The notes below the pieces were generated by a model. The model did no database searches and was not told the origin of the DNA. It saw only the letters and a list, made by a program, of their open reading frames with translations. The translations under genes and the position numbers were made by a program. This document shows positions 25,614-34,593 of a stretch of 64,000 bases of DNA, piece after piece. Within the stretch, counting starts at the first letter, position 1, and each line of letters begins with the position of its first letter. This DNA comes from GCA-2862585 sp049890295. Lineage in GTDB: Bacteria > Bacteroidota > Bacteroidia > Flavobacteriales > UBA7312. The stretch spans positions 1 to 64,000 of the forward strand of contig JBMHBP010000018.1 of NCBI GenBank assembly GCA_049890295.1, read 5' to 3'.

Positions 25614-26312
25614 TTATTTTTTCCTGACAGTTAATTGTTCTATTCGCTTTTCGTAGTTTTTACCTTCAAAAATTCGTTGTATGAAGATACCTGGCGTATG
25701 AATTTGAGCTGGATCCAATTCACCTGCTGGCACCAACTCCTCAACTTCAGCAACAGTTATTTTTCCAGCCATTGCCATCATTGGGTTAAAATTACGGGCG
25801 GTACCTTTGTATATTAAGTTCCCGGCTGTATCACCTCTCCATGCTTTAACAAATGCAAAATCGGCCACTAAAGCACGTTCTAATATGTGTGGTTGTCCAT
25901 TAAACTCTCTAACTTCTTTACCTTCTGCTATTTCAGTCCCATATCCAGCAGGTGTAAAAAAGGCGGGAATTCCAGCACCACCAGCTCTACACCTTTCTGC
26001 TAATGAGCCCTGTGGGATTAAATCTACTTCTAATTCACCACTTAACATTTGTCGTTCGAATTCAGCATTTTCACCAACGTAAGAAGATATCATTTTTTTG
26101 ATTTGCCTTTTTTGCAGCAATAGCCCTAAGCCAAAATCGTCAACACCAGCATTATTTGAAATACAGGTAAGACCTTTAATATTAGATTTTACAAGGGCAG
26201 CGATACTATTTTCTGGAATACCACATAAACCAAAGCCACCTAACATAAAAGTCATGTTATCTTCAACTCCACTTATTGCTTCCTCAATTGAATGTACTTT
26301 TTTGTTTATCAT
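25614..26312 (-). CDS. scoA: 3-oxoacid CoA-transferase subunit A
   Basis: 232 residues of the alpha subunit, with the CoA-binding loop MLGGFGLCGIPEN (about 23-35) and the conserved NNAGVDDFGLG. AGIPAFFTPAGYGT and GTARNFNPMMA are also conserved. It pairs with the adjoining subunit B. It begins 6 bases after the PBP1A stop, so it could be read from the upstream cell-wall gene, but no functional link is implied. Confidence 0.93.
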   Translation of the reverse strand: MINKKVHSIEEAISGVEDNMTFMLGGFGLCGIPENSIAALVKSNIKGLTCISNNAGVDDFGLGLLLQKRQIKKMISSYVGENAEFERQMLSGELEVDLIPQGSLAERCRAGGAGIPAFFTPAGYGTEIAEGKEVREFNGQPHILERALVADFAFVKAWRGDTAGNLIYKGTARNFNPMMAMAGKITVAEVEELVPAGELDPAQIHTPGIFIQRIFEGKNYEKRIEQLTVRKK

Positions 26313-26318
26313 AATGTT

Positions 26319-28580
26319 TTAAAATTCTTCTTCGTAGTCAATTGTACCATTATCTTGTGACCCACAATCGGACACTAAATCTATTGACAAAGGCACGTCA
26401 AAATTTTCAGGAAAAATCCCTAATTCCGTTGAGTCAGCATAAACACTTGACATGTATTCAGCCCAAACAGGAAGCGCCATGTTTGCTCCTTGACCATAAA
26501 ATGTAGTTCTAAAATGCACACTTCTATCCTCATTTCCTGACCAGACGCCAGTCACTAAATTGGGCGTAATACCCATAAACCAGCCATCTGAATTGTTTTG
26601 TGTTGTTCCTGTTTTACCACCTATCTCATTCTCAAACTTATACTTTCTTCTCAATCGAACACCTGTACCCATTGTTACATCTTCTTCTGGATTATATACT
26701 CCATCAACCACACCTTGTAACATTCTAACCATTAAATCGGCAGTTTTTTCACTCATAGCCTCGTTGGTTTTTGGACTAAATTCTTGTAATAAAATACCAT
26801 TTTTATCTTCTATCCTTTGAACAATTATTGGTTCAGTCCAAATTCCTTTATTTACAAAAGTACTGTATGCCCCAACCATTTCATACACAGAAAGATCAAA
26901 TGTCCCCAAACAGATGGAGGGAACGGGGTCTAACCGACTACTTATTCCCATTTTTTTAGCTAAATCTAAAACAGAGTGTGGACCAAACTGTTTCATAATA
27001 TAAGCAGTTATAGTATTTATTGAATTAGCAAGTCCAAACTTTAGTGTCATGATTGTTCCTTGGTACTTATCATCGGAGTTCTTGGGTACCCAGTCTTTTT
27101 CTGGAAGGCCCCAAATATTTTTTTCAAATACAACGGGTACATTTGGTACTTCATAACACGGAGAATAGCCTTCTTGTAAGGCTAAAGCATATAAGAATGG
27201 TTTAAAAGTTGAACCGACTTGTCGTTTGCCAATTTTAACATGATCGTACTTAAAATGTTTATAGTTTATTCCACCAACATAAGCTTTAACATGACCCGTA
27301 TTTGGGTCCATACTCATGAGGCCAGAGTGAATAAAGTATTTATAGTATTTAATTGAATCCATGGGGCTCATTAACGTATCAATTTCACCTTGCCATGAAA
27401 ATACTCTCATTGGGACTTTTTTACGAAACACTTCTTTTATTTCTTTAATAGAAGAGCCAGATGATTTTAGCTTTCTATAACGTTCTGAGCGTTTCATTCC
27501 TTGGTTTAAGATCTCACGAATTTGTTCATTAGTAAAATCCTTAGGAAATGGAGCATTAGTATAACCTTTCCAATGTTTAAAAAAGTCTTCTTGTAAGACT
27601 GATAGGTGTGAGTAAACAGCGGTTTCTGCATGAAGCTGCATTTTAGAGTTTATGGTAGTATAGATTTTAAGCCCATCAGTATACAGATTATAATTACCTC
27701 CATCTGCTTTAAAATTTTGATCACACCACTGTTTTAGTTCTCCTCTAAGATATTCTCTTAAGTAGGGCGCTAACCCTTCATTATGACTTGCTTTTTTAAA
27801 GTCTAATAGTATAGGTAAAGACTGCAGCGAATCGCATTCTGTATCAGAAATAAAATTATACTTTTTCATTTGAGCAAGCACAACATTTCTTCTTGTCTTG
27901 GTCTTTTCAACTCTTCGATTTGGATTGTATAATGATGGGTTTTTGAGCATACCCACAAGCATAGCTGATTCTTGTAAGTTTAGTTTTGATGGAGTAGTAT
28001 TGAAGTAAACTTGAGCTGCCGATTTTATACCGACAGCGTTGTTGATAAAATCAAATTTATTTAGATACATTGTTAAGATTTCATCTTTAGTATATTGTCT
28101 TTCCAGTCTAACGGCAATTATCCATTCTTTTAATTTTTGCATAACACGTTCAACCCCTGAAGCCGGTTTTTTGGTAAACAACATTTTTGCCAATTGTTGA
28201 GTAATGGTACTTGCCCCACCTGAATTATCGCCCAATAATTGTCCTTTTACAGCCCTAAGTAATGCTCTAACATCAATTCCTGAATGATTGTAAAACCTAA
28301 CATCTTCTGTTGCTACTAATGCGTCTACTAAAATTGGTGAAATTTCTTCATAAGTTACGTTTGAACGGTTTTCAAAAAAGTATTTTCCTAAGACCACTCC
28401 ATCGGAAGAAATAATTTCAGTAGCTAAGTTATTTTTTGGGCTTTCTAACTCCTCAAAAGTAGGTAGTTCTCCAAAAAAACCAATTGATGTTAGGTATAGA
28501 ATAGTAAACAATAAAATGAAAGGGCTCAGTACAACTAACCAAATAGAAAAGACCTTTTGTTTTGTGTCAGTAATTTGCAT
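26319..28580 (-). CDS. Class A penicillin-binding protein (PBP1A-like)
   Basis: 753-residue bifunctional peptidoglycan synthase with an N-terminal membrane anchor (about 12-34). The GT51 glycosyltransferase domain has the catalytic Glu in ATEDVRFYNHSGID and the GASTITQQLAKMLF motif. The transpeptidase domain has SxxK as STFK (about 456), SxN as NSINT and KTGTT (about 658). It polymerises and crosslinks glycan strands in the periplasm. The C-terminus ends in a short acidic tail. It sits immediately downstream of gldH, a pairing common in Bacteroidota. Confidence 0.95.
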   Translation of the reverse strand: MQITDTKQKVFSIWLVVLSPFILLFTILYLTSIGFFGELPTFEELESPKNNLATEIISSDGVVLGKYFFENRSNVTYEEISPILVDALVATEDVRFYNHSGIDVRALLRAVKGQLLGDNSGGASTITQQLAKMLFTKKPASGVERVMQKLKEWIIAVRLERQYTKDEILTMYLNKFDFINNAVGIKSAAQVYFNTTPSKLNLQESAMLVGMLKNPSLYNPNRRVEKTKTRRNVVLAQMKKYNFISDTECDSLQSLPILLDFKKASHNEGLAPYLREYLRGELKQWCDQNFKADGGNYNLYTDGLKIYTTINSKMQLHAETAVYSHLSVLQEDFFKHWKGYTNAPFPKDFTNEQIREILNQGMKRSERYRKLKSSGSSIKEIKEVFRKKVPMRVFSWQGEIDTLMSPMDSIKYYKYFIHSGLMSMDPNTGHVKAYVGGINYKHFKYDHVKIGKRQVGSTFKPFLYALALQEGYSPCYEVPNVPVVFEKNIWGLPEKDWVPKNSDDKYQGTIMTLKFGLANSINTITAYIMKQFGPHSVLDLAKKMGISSRLDPVPSICLGTFDLSVYEMVGAYSTFVNKGIWTEPIIVQRIEDKNGILLQEFSPKTNEAMSEKTADLMVRMLQGVVDGVYNPEEDVTMGTGVRLRRKYKFENEIGGKTGTTQNNSDGWFMGITPNLVTGVWSGNEDRSVHFRTTFYGQGANMALPVWAEYMSSVYADSTELGIFPENFDVPLSIDLVSDCGSQDNGTIDYEEEF

Positions 28581-29057
28581 TTATTCACTTTTTTGGATTC
28601 TAAAACCTACACTCATTATGCCGAATAACTTTTCAATTTTTGCCAAGTCACCGTAACGCATTGCTTGTTCAATCTCCACACGATAGGTGCCTATTTGATC
28701 AAAGGTTTCGGTTTTAAAATCACTTTTTAAATCCCAAATATCTCCAAGGCCACTACCTTTCCATCGACCATCTTTTTCAGCTAAAATACATTCGAGAGTA
28801 TCTGTTAGTATGTTTCCGTCTGGCTGATGTGTGTGTATAAACAACCACAAGTTTGAATAGGCGTAATCACTGGAATGACGAATATTTATTTTTAAAACTT
28901 GTTCAGAAATCGTGTCCTGATTATTAAATTCAAATGATGGAACCGTATCGATACTCCACAAATTATTTTTAATGGTAATATTTTTTTCGTAAATCCTATT
29001 AGAGTCACACGAACTAAGTATACATGTTATGCTCAATATGAAAACTACGTACCTCAT
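28581..29057 (-). CDS. gldH: Gliding motility lipoprotein GldH
   Basis: 158 residues with a lipoprotein signal (lipobox ILSSC, Cys at about 16). The compact beta-rich domain is typical of GldH, including the terminal FGIMSVGFRI. GldH is required for gliding in Flavobacterium johnsoniae and is tied to T9SS-dependent motility. The position between ricT and the PBP gene is the usual Bacteroidota arrangement and supports the call. It overlaps the ricT stop by 4 bases. Presence of this gene alone does not prove the cell glides. Confidence 0.9.
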   Translation of the reverse strand: MRYVVFILSITCILSSCDSNRIYEKNITIKNNLWSIDTVPSFEFNNQDTISEQVLKINIRHSSDYAYSNLWLFIHTHQPDGNILTDTLECILAEKDGRWKGSGLGDIWDLKSDFKTETFDQIGTYRVEIEQAMRYGDLAKIEKLFGIMSVGFRIQKSE

Positions 29058-30214
29058 TGTTTTTTAGAATTTCTTTTATTAAATCTTCTTTTATTTGGTC
29101 GCTTTTTTTTCTTTTTTCTAGTATCAAATCGATTAATACTATCTTGGCCTACTACATTTTCATAATCGGTATCTCTGACCTCTTCGGTAATAGTAAACTG
29201 CTCTAGTTTATGAACTAAATTTCCTGATTTATTTTCCTGAATAATCTTTTTAACATCAGCCAATTCTAGTTCTACGATTGAGCCTGCATCTCTATCATCA
29301 TAGGCGTACCACATTTTTCGTTGGAAAATATCCATTTTGACAAATGAGCAACTACCAGCTTTAGTTTTTAATTTTGTTTGAACGCTTGGAAACTCTTTTA
29401 TGGCATCTACATAACTATCCAACTCAAAGTTCAAGCAACATTTTAGTTTACCACATTGTCCTGCTAGTTTTTGAGGGTTGATGGATAATTGTTGATATCT
29501 AGCAGCAGATGTGCTAACAGTTCTAAAGTCGGTTAGCCAAGAAGAGCAACACAACTCTCTGCCACAAGCACCAATTCCGCCCAATCTAGCAGACTCTTGT
29601 CTGGCCCCTATTTGCCTCATTTCAACTCGAATTTGAAACTGAGAGGATAGGTGTTTGATGAGTTCACGAAAATCAACTCTATTATTAGCTGTGTAGTAAA
29701 AAGTAGCTTTTGATTTATCGCCTTGGTATTCGACATCGCTAATTTTCATTTCTAAGCCTAGCTGAATCGCTATCTTTCTGGCACCGTGCATAGTTTTACT
29801 TTCTAATGAAGTAGCCTCTTTCCATTTTTCAATATCGTTTTCTTTGGCTTTTCTGTATATAACTTTTAAGTCTTCTAGTTTAGTGGAATTCAACTTTTTC
29901 TTCATCTGGAGTTTTGTCATTTCTCCAACTATTGAAACCACTCCAATATCATGACCCGACATCGACTCTACCGCTACAACATCACCTACAACCAAGGGCA
30001 GCTCGTTTTTGTTGAAAAAAAAGTCTTTTCTACTACCCTTAAATCTTACCTCTACACCTTTAAAGGTATCTTTAAATGAAGAATGTTGGATATTTGACAA
30101 CCAGTCAAAAACGGATAATTGATTACATCCACCCGTACCACAATTTCCATTGTTTTTACACCCTCTTGGTAGTTCACTACCACACTTTTTTGTAGAACAG
30201 CCTTGGCAACCCAT
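29054..30214 (-). CDS. ricT: RicT/PSP1-domain protein
   Basis: 386 residues. A Cys-rich N-terminus (MGCQGCSTKKCG...CKNNGNCGTGGC) precedes the PSP1 domain (about 50-270). That domain has the conserved IGACGRELCCSSWL and GQCGKLKCCLNFE clusters, which bind iron-sulfur centres in the RicAFT (YmcA-YlbF-YaaT) complex of Bacillus. The C-terminal ~40 residues are strongly basic (KKKKKRPNKRRFNKR), suggesting nucleic-acid contact. Its role in Bacteroidota is uncertain; in Bacillus the complex affects RNA processing and development. It is co-transcribed with holB (15-base gap) and gldH. Confidence 0.88.
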   Translation of the reverse strand: MGCQGCSTKKCGSELPRGCKNNGNCGTGGCNQLSVFDWLSNIQHSSFKDTFKGVEVRFKGSRKDFFFNKNELPLVVGDVVAVESMSGHDIGVVSIVGEMTKLQMKKKLNSTKLEDLKVIYRKAKENDIEKWKEATSLESKTMHGARKIAIQLGLEMKISDVEYQGDKSKATFYYTANNRVDFRELIKHLSSQFQIRVEMRQIGARQESARLGGIGACGRELCCSSWLTDFRTVSTSAARYQQLSINPQKLAGQCGKLKCCLNFELDSYVDAIKEFPSVQTKLKTKAGSCSFVKMDIFQRKMWYAYDDRDAGSIVELELADVKKIIQENKSGNLVHKLEQFTITEEVRDTDYENVVGQDSINRFDTRKKKKKRPNKRRFNKRNSKKQ

Positions 30215-30229
30215 TGATACTATATTTTT

Positions 30230-31369
30230 CTATTGCAAAGTTAAATTTTTAACATGAAGTAAAACGACCAATTTTAATGATAAATCCATGAAAATAAATT
30301 TTGTATTTCCATTTCTTGAAATATGTTGGTGAGCTAATTCTAACTCTTCGATGATTTCTATCACATTATTTTGATGGATAAAAGGAGAAAAGTTTTTTGT
30401 AAAACCGATTTCTTCATCTCTTAGTTTTTGAATGTCAGAGTCGGCATAGTTTTGAATTAGACTTTCTCTTATCATATGCAAAGCATAATGTATAAACCCT
30501 TTTTGTTGTTCTCTTCCCCATCGGTTTATTAAATCCACCCAATTTGATAATTCAATAACCTTAGCTTTATAGCAAAGCCTCATCCAATTTTGAAATTCAT
30601 TGGTGTTTTGGCTCAACTGCTCATTTCCTTTTATTATGCGAATTGCATTTCCAATATTACCTGAGGTTAGACGACTAATATCGTTTGCTTTATTTAACTC
30701 AATAGAAAATTTATCAACTAAAAACTGACTCAAAGTATTTTCATCACATTTATCAATTATTGTACTTTGAACCCTAGAATTAATAGTGTCTAAAAGTGAT
30801 TCTGGTGAGGGCGTAAGTAGAAAAAAAACGGTTTTTTCTGGAGGCTCTTCAATAAGTTTCAGTAGTTTATTTGATGCAGCAGCGAGAAGTTTCTCAGCAT
30901 GCCAAATAATGATGACCCTATAAGAGTTTTCGTATGTTTTCAACACGGTTTTTTTAGATAATTCCTGAGCTTCATTTACGCTTATAAAGCCTTGCTTATT
31001 TTCAACCCCAAGAATTGAGTACCAATCAGTTTCTGAAAGAAATGGGTTTTCTATCACCCCCTTTCTCCATTCTTGAATATAATGATCGCTGATAGGCTTA
31101 GTGTTTTTGCCTGTTGTTACCGGGAAAATAAAATGAGTATCAGGATGAATGAGCTTATCACTTTTGATACATGATGAACACTCTCCACATGAGTCGTTTT
31201 CTGTTTTTTGTTCACAAAATAGATATTGTGTAAAAGCAAGTGATATTGGTAATCCAGCCATTCCGTCTTCACTACAAAACAAATGAGCATGTCCTAAGCG
31301 GTTATTGTTAACAGCCTGAATGAGTTGGTGTTTTACCCGACTATTTGATGGAATGTCTTGAAATTTCAT
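30230..31369 (-). CDS. holB: DNA polymerase III subunit delta'
   Basis: 379 residues of the clamp-loader AAA+ family. The N-terminal segment GHAHLFCSEDGMAGLPIS stands where Walker A would be but lacks the Gly-Lys-Thr, as expected for the non-ATPase delta' subunit. A zinc-binding Cys cluster (CGECSSC) follows at about 60-67. IIWHAEKLLAAASNKLLKLIEEPPE is the conserved Walker B/sensor region. It starts the holB-ricT-gldH-PBP1A run and has its own promoter. Confidence 0.88.
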   Translation of the reverse strand: MKFQDIPSNSRVKHQLIQAVNNNRLGHAHLFCSEDGMAGLPISLAFTQYLFCEQKTENDSCGECSSCIKSDKLIHPDTHFIFPVTTGKNTKPISDHYIQEWRKGVIENPFLSETDWYSILGVENKQGFISVNEAQELSKKTVLKTYENSYRVIIIWHAEKLLAAASNKLLKLIEEPPEKTVFFLLTPSPESLLDTINSRVQSTIIDKCDENTLSQFLVDKFSIELNKANDISRLTSGNIGNAIRIIKGNEQLSQNTNEFQNWMRLCYKAKVIELSNWVDLINRWGREQQKGFIHYALHMIRESLIQNYADSDIQKLRDEEIGFTKNFSPFIHQNNVIEIIEELELAHQHISRNGNTKFIFMDLSLKLVVLLHVKNLTLQ

Positions 31370-31389
31370 TAAAAAACGTAGCTTGATTC

Positions 31390-31397
31390 CAAAGGTA
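31390..31397 (-). promoter_or_regulatory. -7 box (TACCTTTG) for holB
   Basis: Exact TAnnTTTG on the minus strand, 20 bases before the holB ATG. A TTG lies 17 bases further upstream on the same strand. Confidence 0.55.
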
Positions 31398-31432
31398 ATG
31401 AATAAATTCTTTTACAATACTTCAATAAGATT

Positions 31433-31440
31433 TACATTTG
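31433..31440 (+). promoter_or_regulatory. -7 box (TACATTTG) for pgk
   Basis: Exact TAnnTTTG ending 15 bases before the pgk ATG at 31456. It overlaps the in-frame TTG at 31438, which therefore cannot be the start. Confidence 0.55.
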
Positions 31441-31455
31441 CCAAAAACCAATTTT

Positions 31456-32646
31456 ATGTCTCAATTAGATTCCTTTTCATTTTCTAAAAAACGTGTTTTA
31501 ATTCGAGTAGATTTCAATGTGCCGCTCGATGCAAATTTTACAATAACCGACGATACTAGAATACGTGCAGCTATTCCTACTGTAAAAACAATAATAGATC
31601 AAGGCGGATCTGTAATTCTTATGTCACACAGAGGAAGACCAAAGGGGTTTGATGATGCTTTATCAATGCGTTATTTAGTAAATCATTTAAGTCATTTACT
31701 TTCTACAGAGGTAAAGTTTATTGATAAATGCATAGGCCAAAAGGTAGAAACATTAAGTCAATCACTTAAGCCTGGCCAGGTGTTACTCATTGAGAATCTT
31801 AGGTTTTATTCTGAGGAAACAAAAGGGGATGTTGCATTTGCAGAATCACTTTCAAAATTAGGAGATATCTATGTAAATGATGCCTTTGGCACAGCACATA
31901 GAGCTCACGCTTCAACAGCTATTATTGCACAGTTTTTTAAAGGTAAAAAATGCTTCGGTCATGTAATGGCTAATGAAATAAAAAACATTACTCGACTTAC
32001 TAAAGAAGCAAAACAACCCTTTACGGCCATTATTGGTGGAGCAAAAGTATCTTCCAAAATAGATATCATTCTTCGTTTACTTGATGAGGTAAACAACCTA
32101 ATTATTGGGGGTGGAATGACGTTTACTTTTGTAAAAGCAAGCGGAGGAAAGGTTGGTAATTCGCTTGTAGAAAATGATAAACTTGACTTAGCAGAAGAAA
32201 TAATACAAAAGGCAAAAGAAAAAGGCGTAAACTTATTTATTCCAGTAGACTCTATTAATGCTGATCAGTTTGATAACGATGCCAATCAGTCTTATTCTTC
32301 CGTACGTGAAATACCAGATGGTTTTATGGGCTTAGATATTGGTCAAAAGACAGTTGAGCAGTTTAACGATGTAATATGTAATTCGCAAACAGTATTGTGG
32401 AATGGCCCAATGGGCGTATTTGAGATGGATAATTTTTCAAAAGGTACTGAGGCAGTGGCTAACTCATTGGTTAAAGCTACTGAAAATGGTGCCTACACCC
32501 TTGTTGGCGGTGGTGATTCTGTAGCAGCCATAAATAAATATAATTTATCTCAAAAAGTAAGCTATGTTTCTACAGGGGGAGGTGCTATGCTTGAATTTTT
32601 AGAAGGAAAAGTATTACCCGGCATTGCTGCGATTACGGAAGAGTAA
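31456..32646 (+). CDS. pgk: Phosphoglycerate kinase
   Basis: 396-residue glycolytic enzyme making ATP from 1,3-bisphosphoglycerate. KKRVLIRVDFNVPLD is the PGK signature. SHRGRPKG and the FGTAHRAHAS segment hold substrate-binding residues. IIGGAKVSSKI and TLVGGGDSVAAI bind nucleotide. It is full length. The 3' end overlaps the convergent cvpA gene by 14 bases, an unusually deep tail-to-tail overlap for this window. Confidence 0.97.
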   Translation: MSQLDSFSFSKKRVLIRVDFNVPLDANFTITDDTRIRAAIPTVKTIIDQGGSVILMSHRGRPKGFDDALSMRYLVNHLSHLLSTEVKFIDKCIGQKVETLSQSLKPGQVLLIENLRFYSEETKGDVAFAESLSKLGDIYVNDAFGTAHRAHASTAIIAQFFKGKKCFGHVMANEIKNITRLTKEAKQPFTAIIGGAKVSSKIDIILRLLDEVNNLIIGGGMTFTFVKASGGKVGNSLVENDKLDLAEEIIQKAKEKGVNLFIPVDSINADQFDNDANQSYSSVREIPDGFMGLDIGQKTVEQFNDVICNSQTVLWNGPMGVFEMDNFSKGTEAVANSLVKATENGAYTLVGGGDSVAAINKYNLSQKVSYVSTGGGAMLEFLEGKVLPGIAAITEE

Positions 32647-33178
32647 TTCGATTTTCTGCCTCATCCCATACCTTATTAGCTTCTTCAATGAGTGAGGTGC
32701 CATCTTTTACATCAGGAGCAATTGAAGGTATCATATTTGATACAGGCTTATATAAAACCGATTCAGTTTTTTGACTAACTGGAATAATATTCAGGTAAAT
32801 ATCAAACGTATTGATTATTAGAAGTAAAGCACTTAGAAAGAAGCCTGTTTTTATAACGCCGAACACACCGCCTAGTAACCTGCTAATTAATCCTAAAGCC
32901 ACCAGCTTTACCAATCTATCTAACAGAAAGCCTATTAGTCTAATAATTAAAACTAAACCAATAAACATAGTCCCAAAAGCAACAATTGGCAAAAAAGTAC
33001 TTTCAATTGATAAATAATCGATGATATAGGGGTGTAAATTATCAGCAAAATGAACTGCACCATAAATCCCCACTATTAATGCCAATAAGGAAGTTAATTC
33101 TTTAATAATCCCTTTTGAAAAGCCCTTATAAAGCCCCCAAAGTAAAGGAATGACAAGAATTATATCCAAATAGTTCAT
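32633..33178 (-). CDS. cvpA: CvpA family membrane protein
   Basis: 181 residues with four predicted transmembrane segments (about 4-20, 28-46, 62-84, 98-122). It has the family start (D-x-x-x-x-x-x-x-x-G-x-x-K-G) seen in LDIILVIPLLWGLYKGFSKG. CvpA is linked to colicin V export and envelope stress tolerance in enterobacteria; its biochemical role is not known. The C-terminal cytosolic tail covers about 60 residues. It is divergent from the 33207 gene with a 28-base gap. Confidence 0.88.
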   Translation of the reverse strand: MNYLDIILVIPLLWGLYKGFSKGIIKELTSLLALIVGIYGAVHFADNLHPYIIDYLSIESTFLPIVAFGTMFIGLVLIIRLIGFLLDRLVKLVALGLISRLLGGVFGVIKTGFFLSALLLIINTFDIYLNIIPVSQKTESVLYKPVSNMIPSIAPDVKDGTSLIEEANKVWDEAENRITLP

Positions 33179-33194
33179 AAGACTTCAAAAGTAG

Positions 33195-33202
33195 TATTTT
33201 TG
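33195..33202 (+). promoter_or_regulatory. -7 box (TATTTTTG) 4 bases before a start codon
   Basis: Exact TAnnTTTG ending 4 bases before the ATG at 33207. If the box works at the usual distance, the mRNA would begin at or within a few bases of the ATG (leaderless). Confidence 0.55.
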
Positions 33203-33206
33203 TGTT

Positions 33207-33536
33207 ATGGATAGTGTTGAATTAAATTTAAAATGGAAAAAAGTAGTAGCTGAGTTAAACGACAGGTTTGATGATGATTTAGACTTACAAGCTATTTTAT
33301 TTTTAATAGGTATTCAGGAGTTGGGCAAAGGTTATTTGAGTCTTAATAAGAATCAAAAGTTAGATGTTATACATATAGCTGTTTGTGCTTTATTAAGTCA
33401 ATGGGGATATTACGAATTTAGTGGTCATGATAAAGACGGTTGGCCACATTGGGAAGCAACAGATAAATTACCCAACCTAAAACCATCTGAACAAGATAAG
33501 TTGATAAAAGAAGCAATTGTAGAATACTTTAATTAG
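33207..33536 (+). CDS. Conserved small protein of unknown function
   Basis: 109 residues with no signal peptide or membrane segment, probably cytosolic and mostly helical. Features are an acidic N-terminal stretch (ELNDRFDDDLDLQ), a hydrophobic core helix (IHIAVCALLSQWGYYEF) and a GHDKDGWPHWE segment rich in aromatic residues. I recognise no catalytic motif. The typical codon use, the promoter directly at the start and the near-abutting convergent neighbour (8-base overlap with the lipoprotein gene) support a real gene. Confidence 0.75.
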   Translation: MDSVELNLKWKKVVAELNDRFDDDLDLQAILFLIGIQELGKGYLSLNKNQKLDVIHIAVCALLSQWGYYEFSGHDKDGWPHWEATDKLPNLKPSEQDKLIKEAIVEYFN

Positions 33537-33891
33537 TAGGTAGTATTTCAATGTCTTTATAAATGGTTTTTCCCCTAGTAAGTCGAATTACACTTTCACC
33601 ATACAATAAAGTGTCATTAGAGGAAGACAGGGTGAATGCCGTAACATTCATCAAAGCTTCTAACTCAAACACATGTTCAGTTTGTCCGTTTTGATCGGAT
33701 ACTAAAGCGCTAACAACATTCGTTTGTGTTACACCTACAATTTCTTCCTGTGATAGTGTAACAGTTGCGTTAGAAACAGTGTTTCCTTGATTGTCGTAAA
33801 CTGTTATAATCCCTTTTGTGGGGGGCTCTTTGTAGCATGATATAAATAATAAAGATAATAACAAAAGAAAGAGCGGCTGTCTAATTTTCAT
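33529..33891 (-). CDS. Putative lipoprotein with beta-sandwich domain
   Basis: 120 residues. A strong lipoprotein signal ends in LFISC (Cys19). The mature part (GIITVYDNQGNTVSNATVTL...) resembles a carboxypeptidase-regulatory or Ig-like beta-sandwich such as those that precede adhesins and TonB receptors. Here it stands alone. It is likely anchored in an outer or inner membrane leaflet. No enzymatic motif is present and the function is unknown. The 3' end overlaps the 33207 gene by 8 bases. Confidence 0.75.
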   Translation of the reverse strand: MKIRQPLFLLLLSLLFISCYKEPPTKGIITVYDNQGNTVSNATVTLSQEEIVGVTQTNVVSALVSDQNGQTEHVFELEALMNVTAFTLSSSNDTLLYGESVIRLTRGKTIYKDIEILPTN

Positions 33892-33938
33892 TTTATAAAT
33901 GATTATTTGTTAATTTGCTTTTCAAATATACTAATTAA

Positions 33939-34592
33939 ATGAAACGTACCATTGTCTTATTTGTAGCACTGTTCATTGCAGTTTCCAGCTTTTCACAAGA
34001 AAAACAAGTAAAAGTTAAAATTCAGACACAATATGGCGAGATGGTAGCTGTATTGTATAATGAAACACCACAACACAGAGATAATTTTCTAAAGCTAGTT
34101 AAAAATAGATTTTATGATGGTACTATTTTTCACCGAGTTATTCCCGGCTTTATGATTCAAGGGGGAGATCCGGCTTCTAAAAACAGACAGGCCAAAGAAA
34201 AAATAGGTAATGGAGGCCCCGGTTATACTATACCTGCAGAGTTTAATAAGGAACGATTTCATAAAAGAGGAGCTTTGGCAGCAGCAAGAATGCCAGACGC
34301 AGTAAACCCTAATAAAGAATCTTCAGGTTCTCAATTTTATATTGTTCAAGGTCAAGTGTTTGACAATCAACAACTTGATATGATGGAAAAACGAATGGGA
34401 GAAAAAATCGCACCATTTAAACGTAAAGCCTACATGAAAGACGGCGGAACACCTCATTTAGATGGCGGATATACTGTTTTTGGTGAACTCATTACAGGTT
34501 TGGACGTCATTTCAAAAATTTCAAACCTTAGAAGAGATAAAAACAACTTACCCTCAGAAAGAGTGGAAATGAAAATTACCATAATAAAATAA
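33939..34592 (+). CDS. Exported cyclophilin-type peptidylprolyl isomerase
   Basis: 217 residues with a signal peptide ending at SSFSQ. The cyclophilin domain (about 26-215) contains FYDGTIFHRVIPGFMIQGGD, with the catalytic Arg in HRV, and SSGSQFYIVQG. It accelerates proline isomerisation during folding of exported proteins in the periplasm. An insertion around LDMMEKRMGEKIAPFKRKAY is common in Bacteroidota homologues. The pheS ATG begins 1 base after the stop, so both are co-transcribed. Confidence 0.93.
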   Translation: MKRTIVLFVALFIAVSSFSQEKQVKVKIQTQYGEMVAVLYNETPQHRDNFLKLVKNRFYDGTIFHRVIPGFMIQGGDPASKNRQAKEKIGNGGPGYTIPAEFNKERFHKRGALAAARMPDAVNPNKESSGSQFYIVQGQVFDNQQLDMMEKRMGEKIAPFKRKAYMKDGGTPHLDGGYTVFGELITGLDVISKISNLRRDKNNLPSERVEMKITIIK

Positions 34593-34593
34593 G

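Noticed and set aside
32633..32646. 14-base overlap of pgk and cvpA as a possible frameshift or misassembly
   Set aside because: Both C-termini look complete and in frame; convergent overlaps of this kind occur several times in this compact window.
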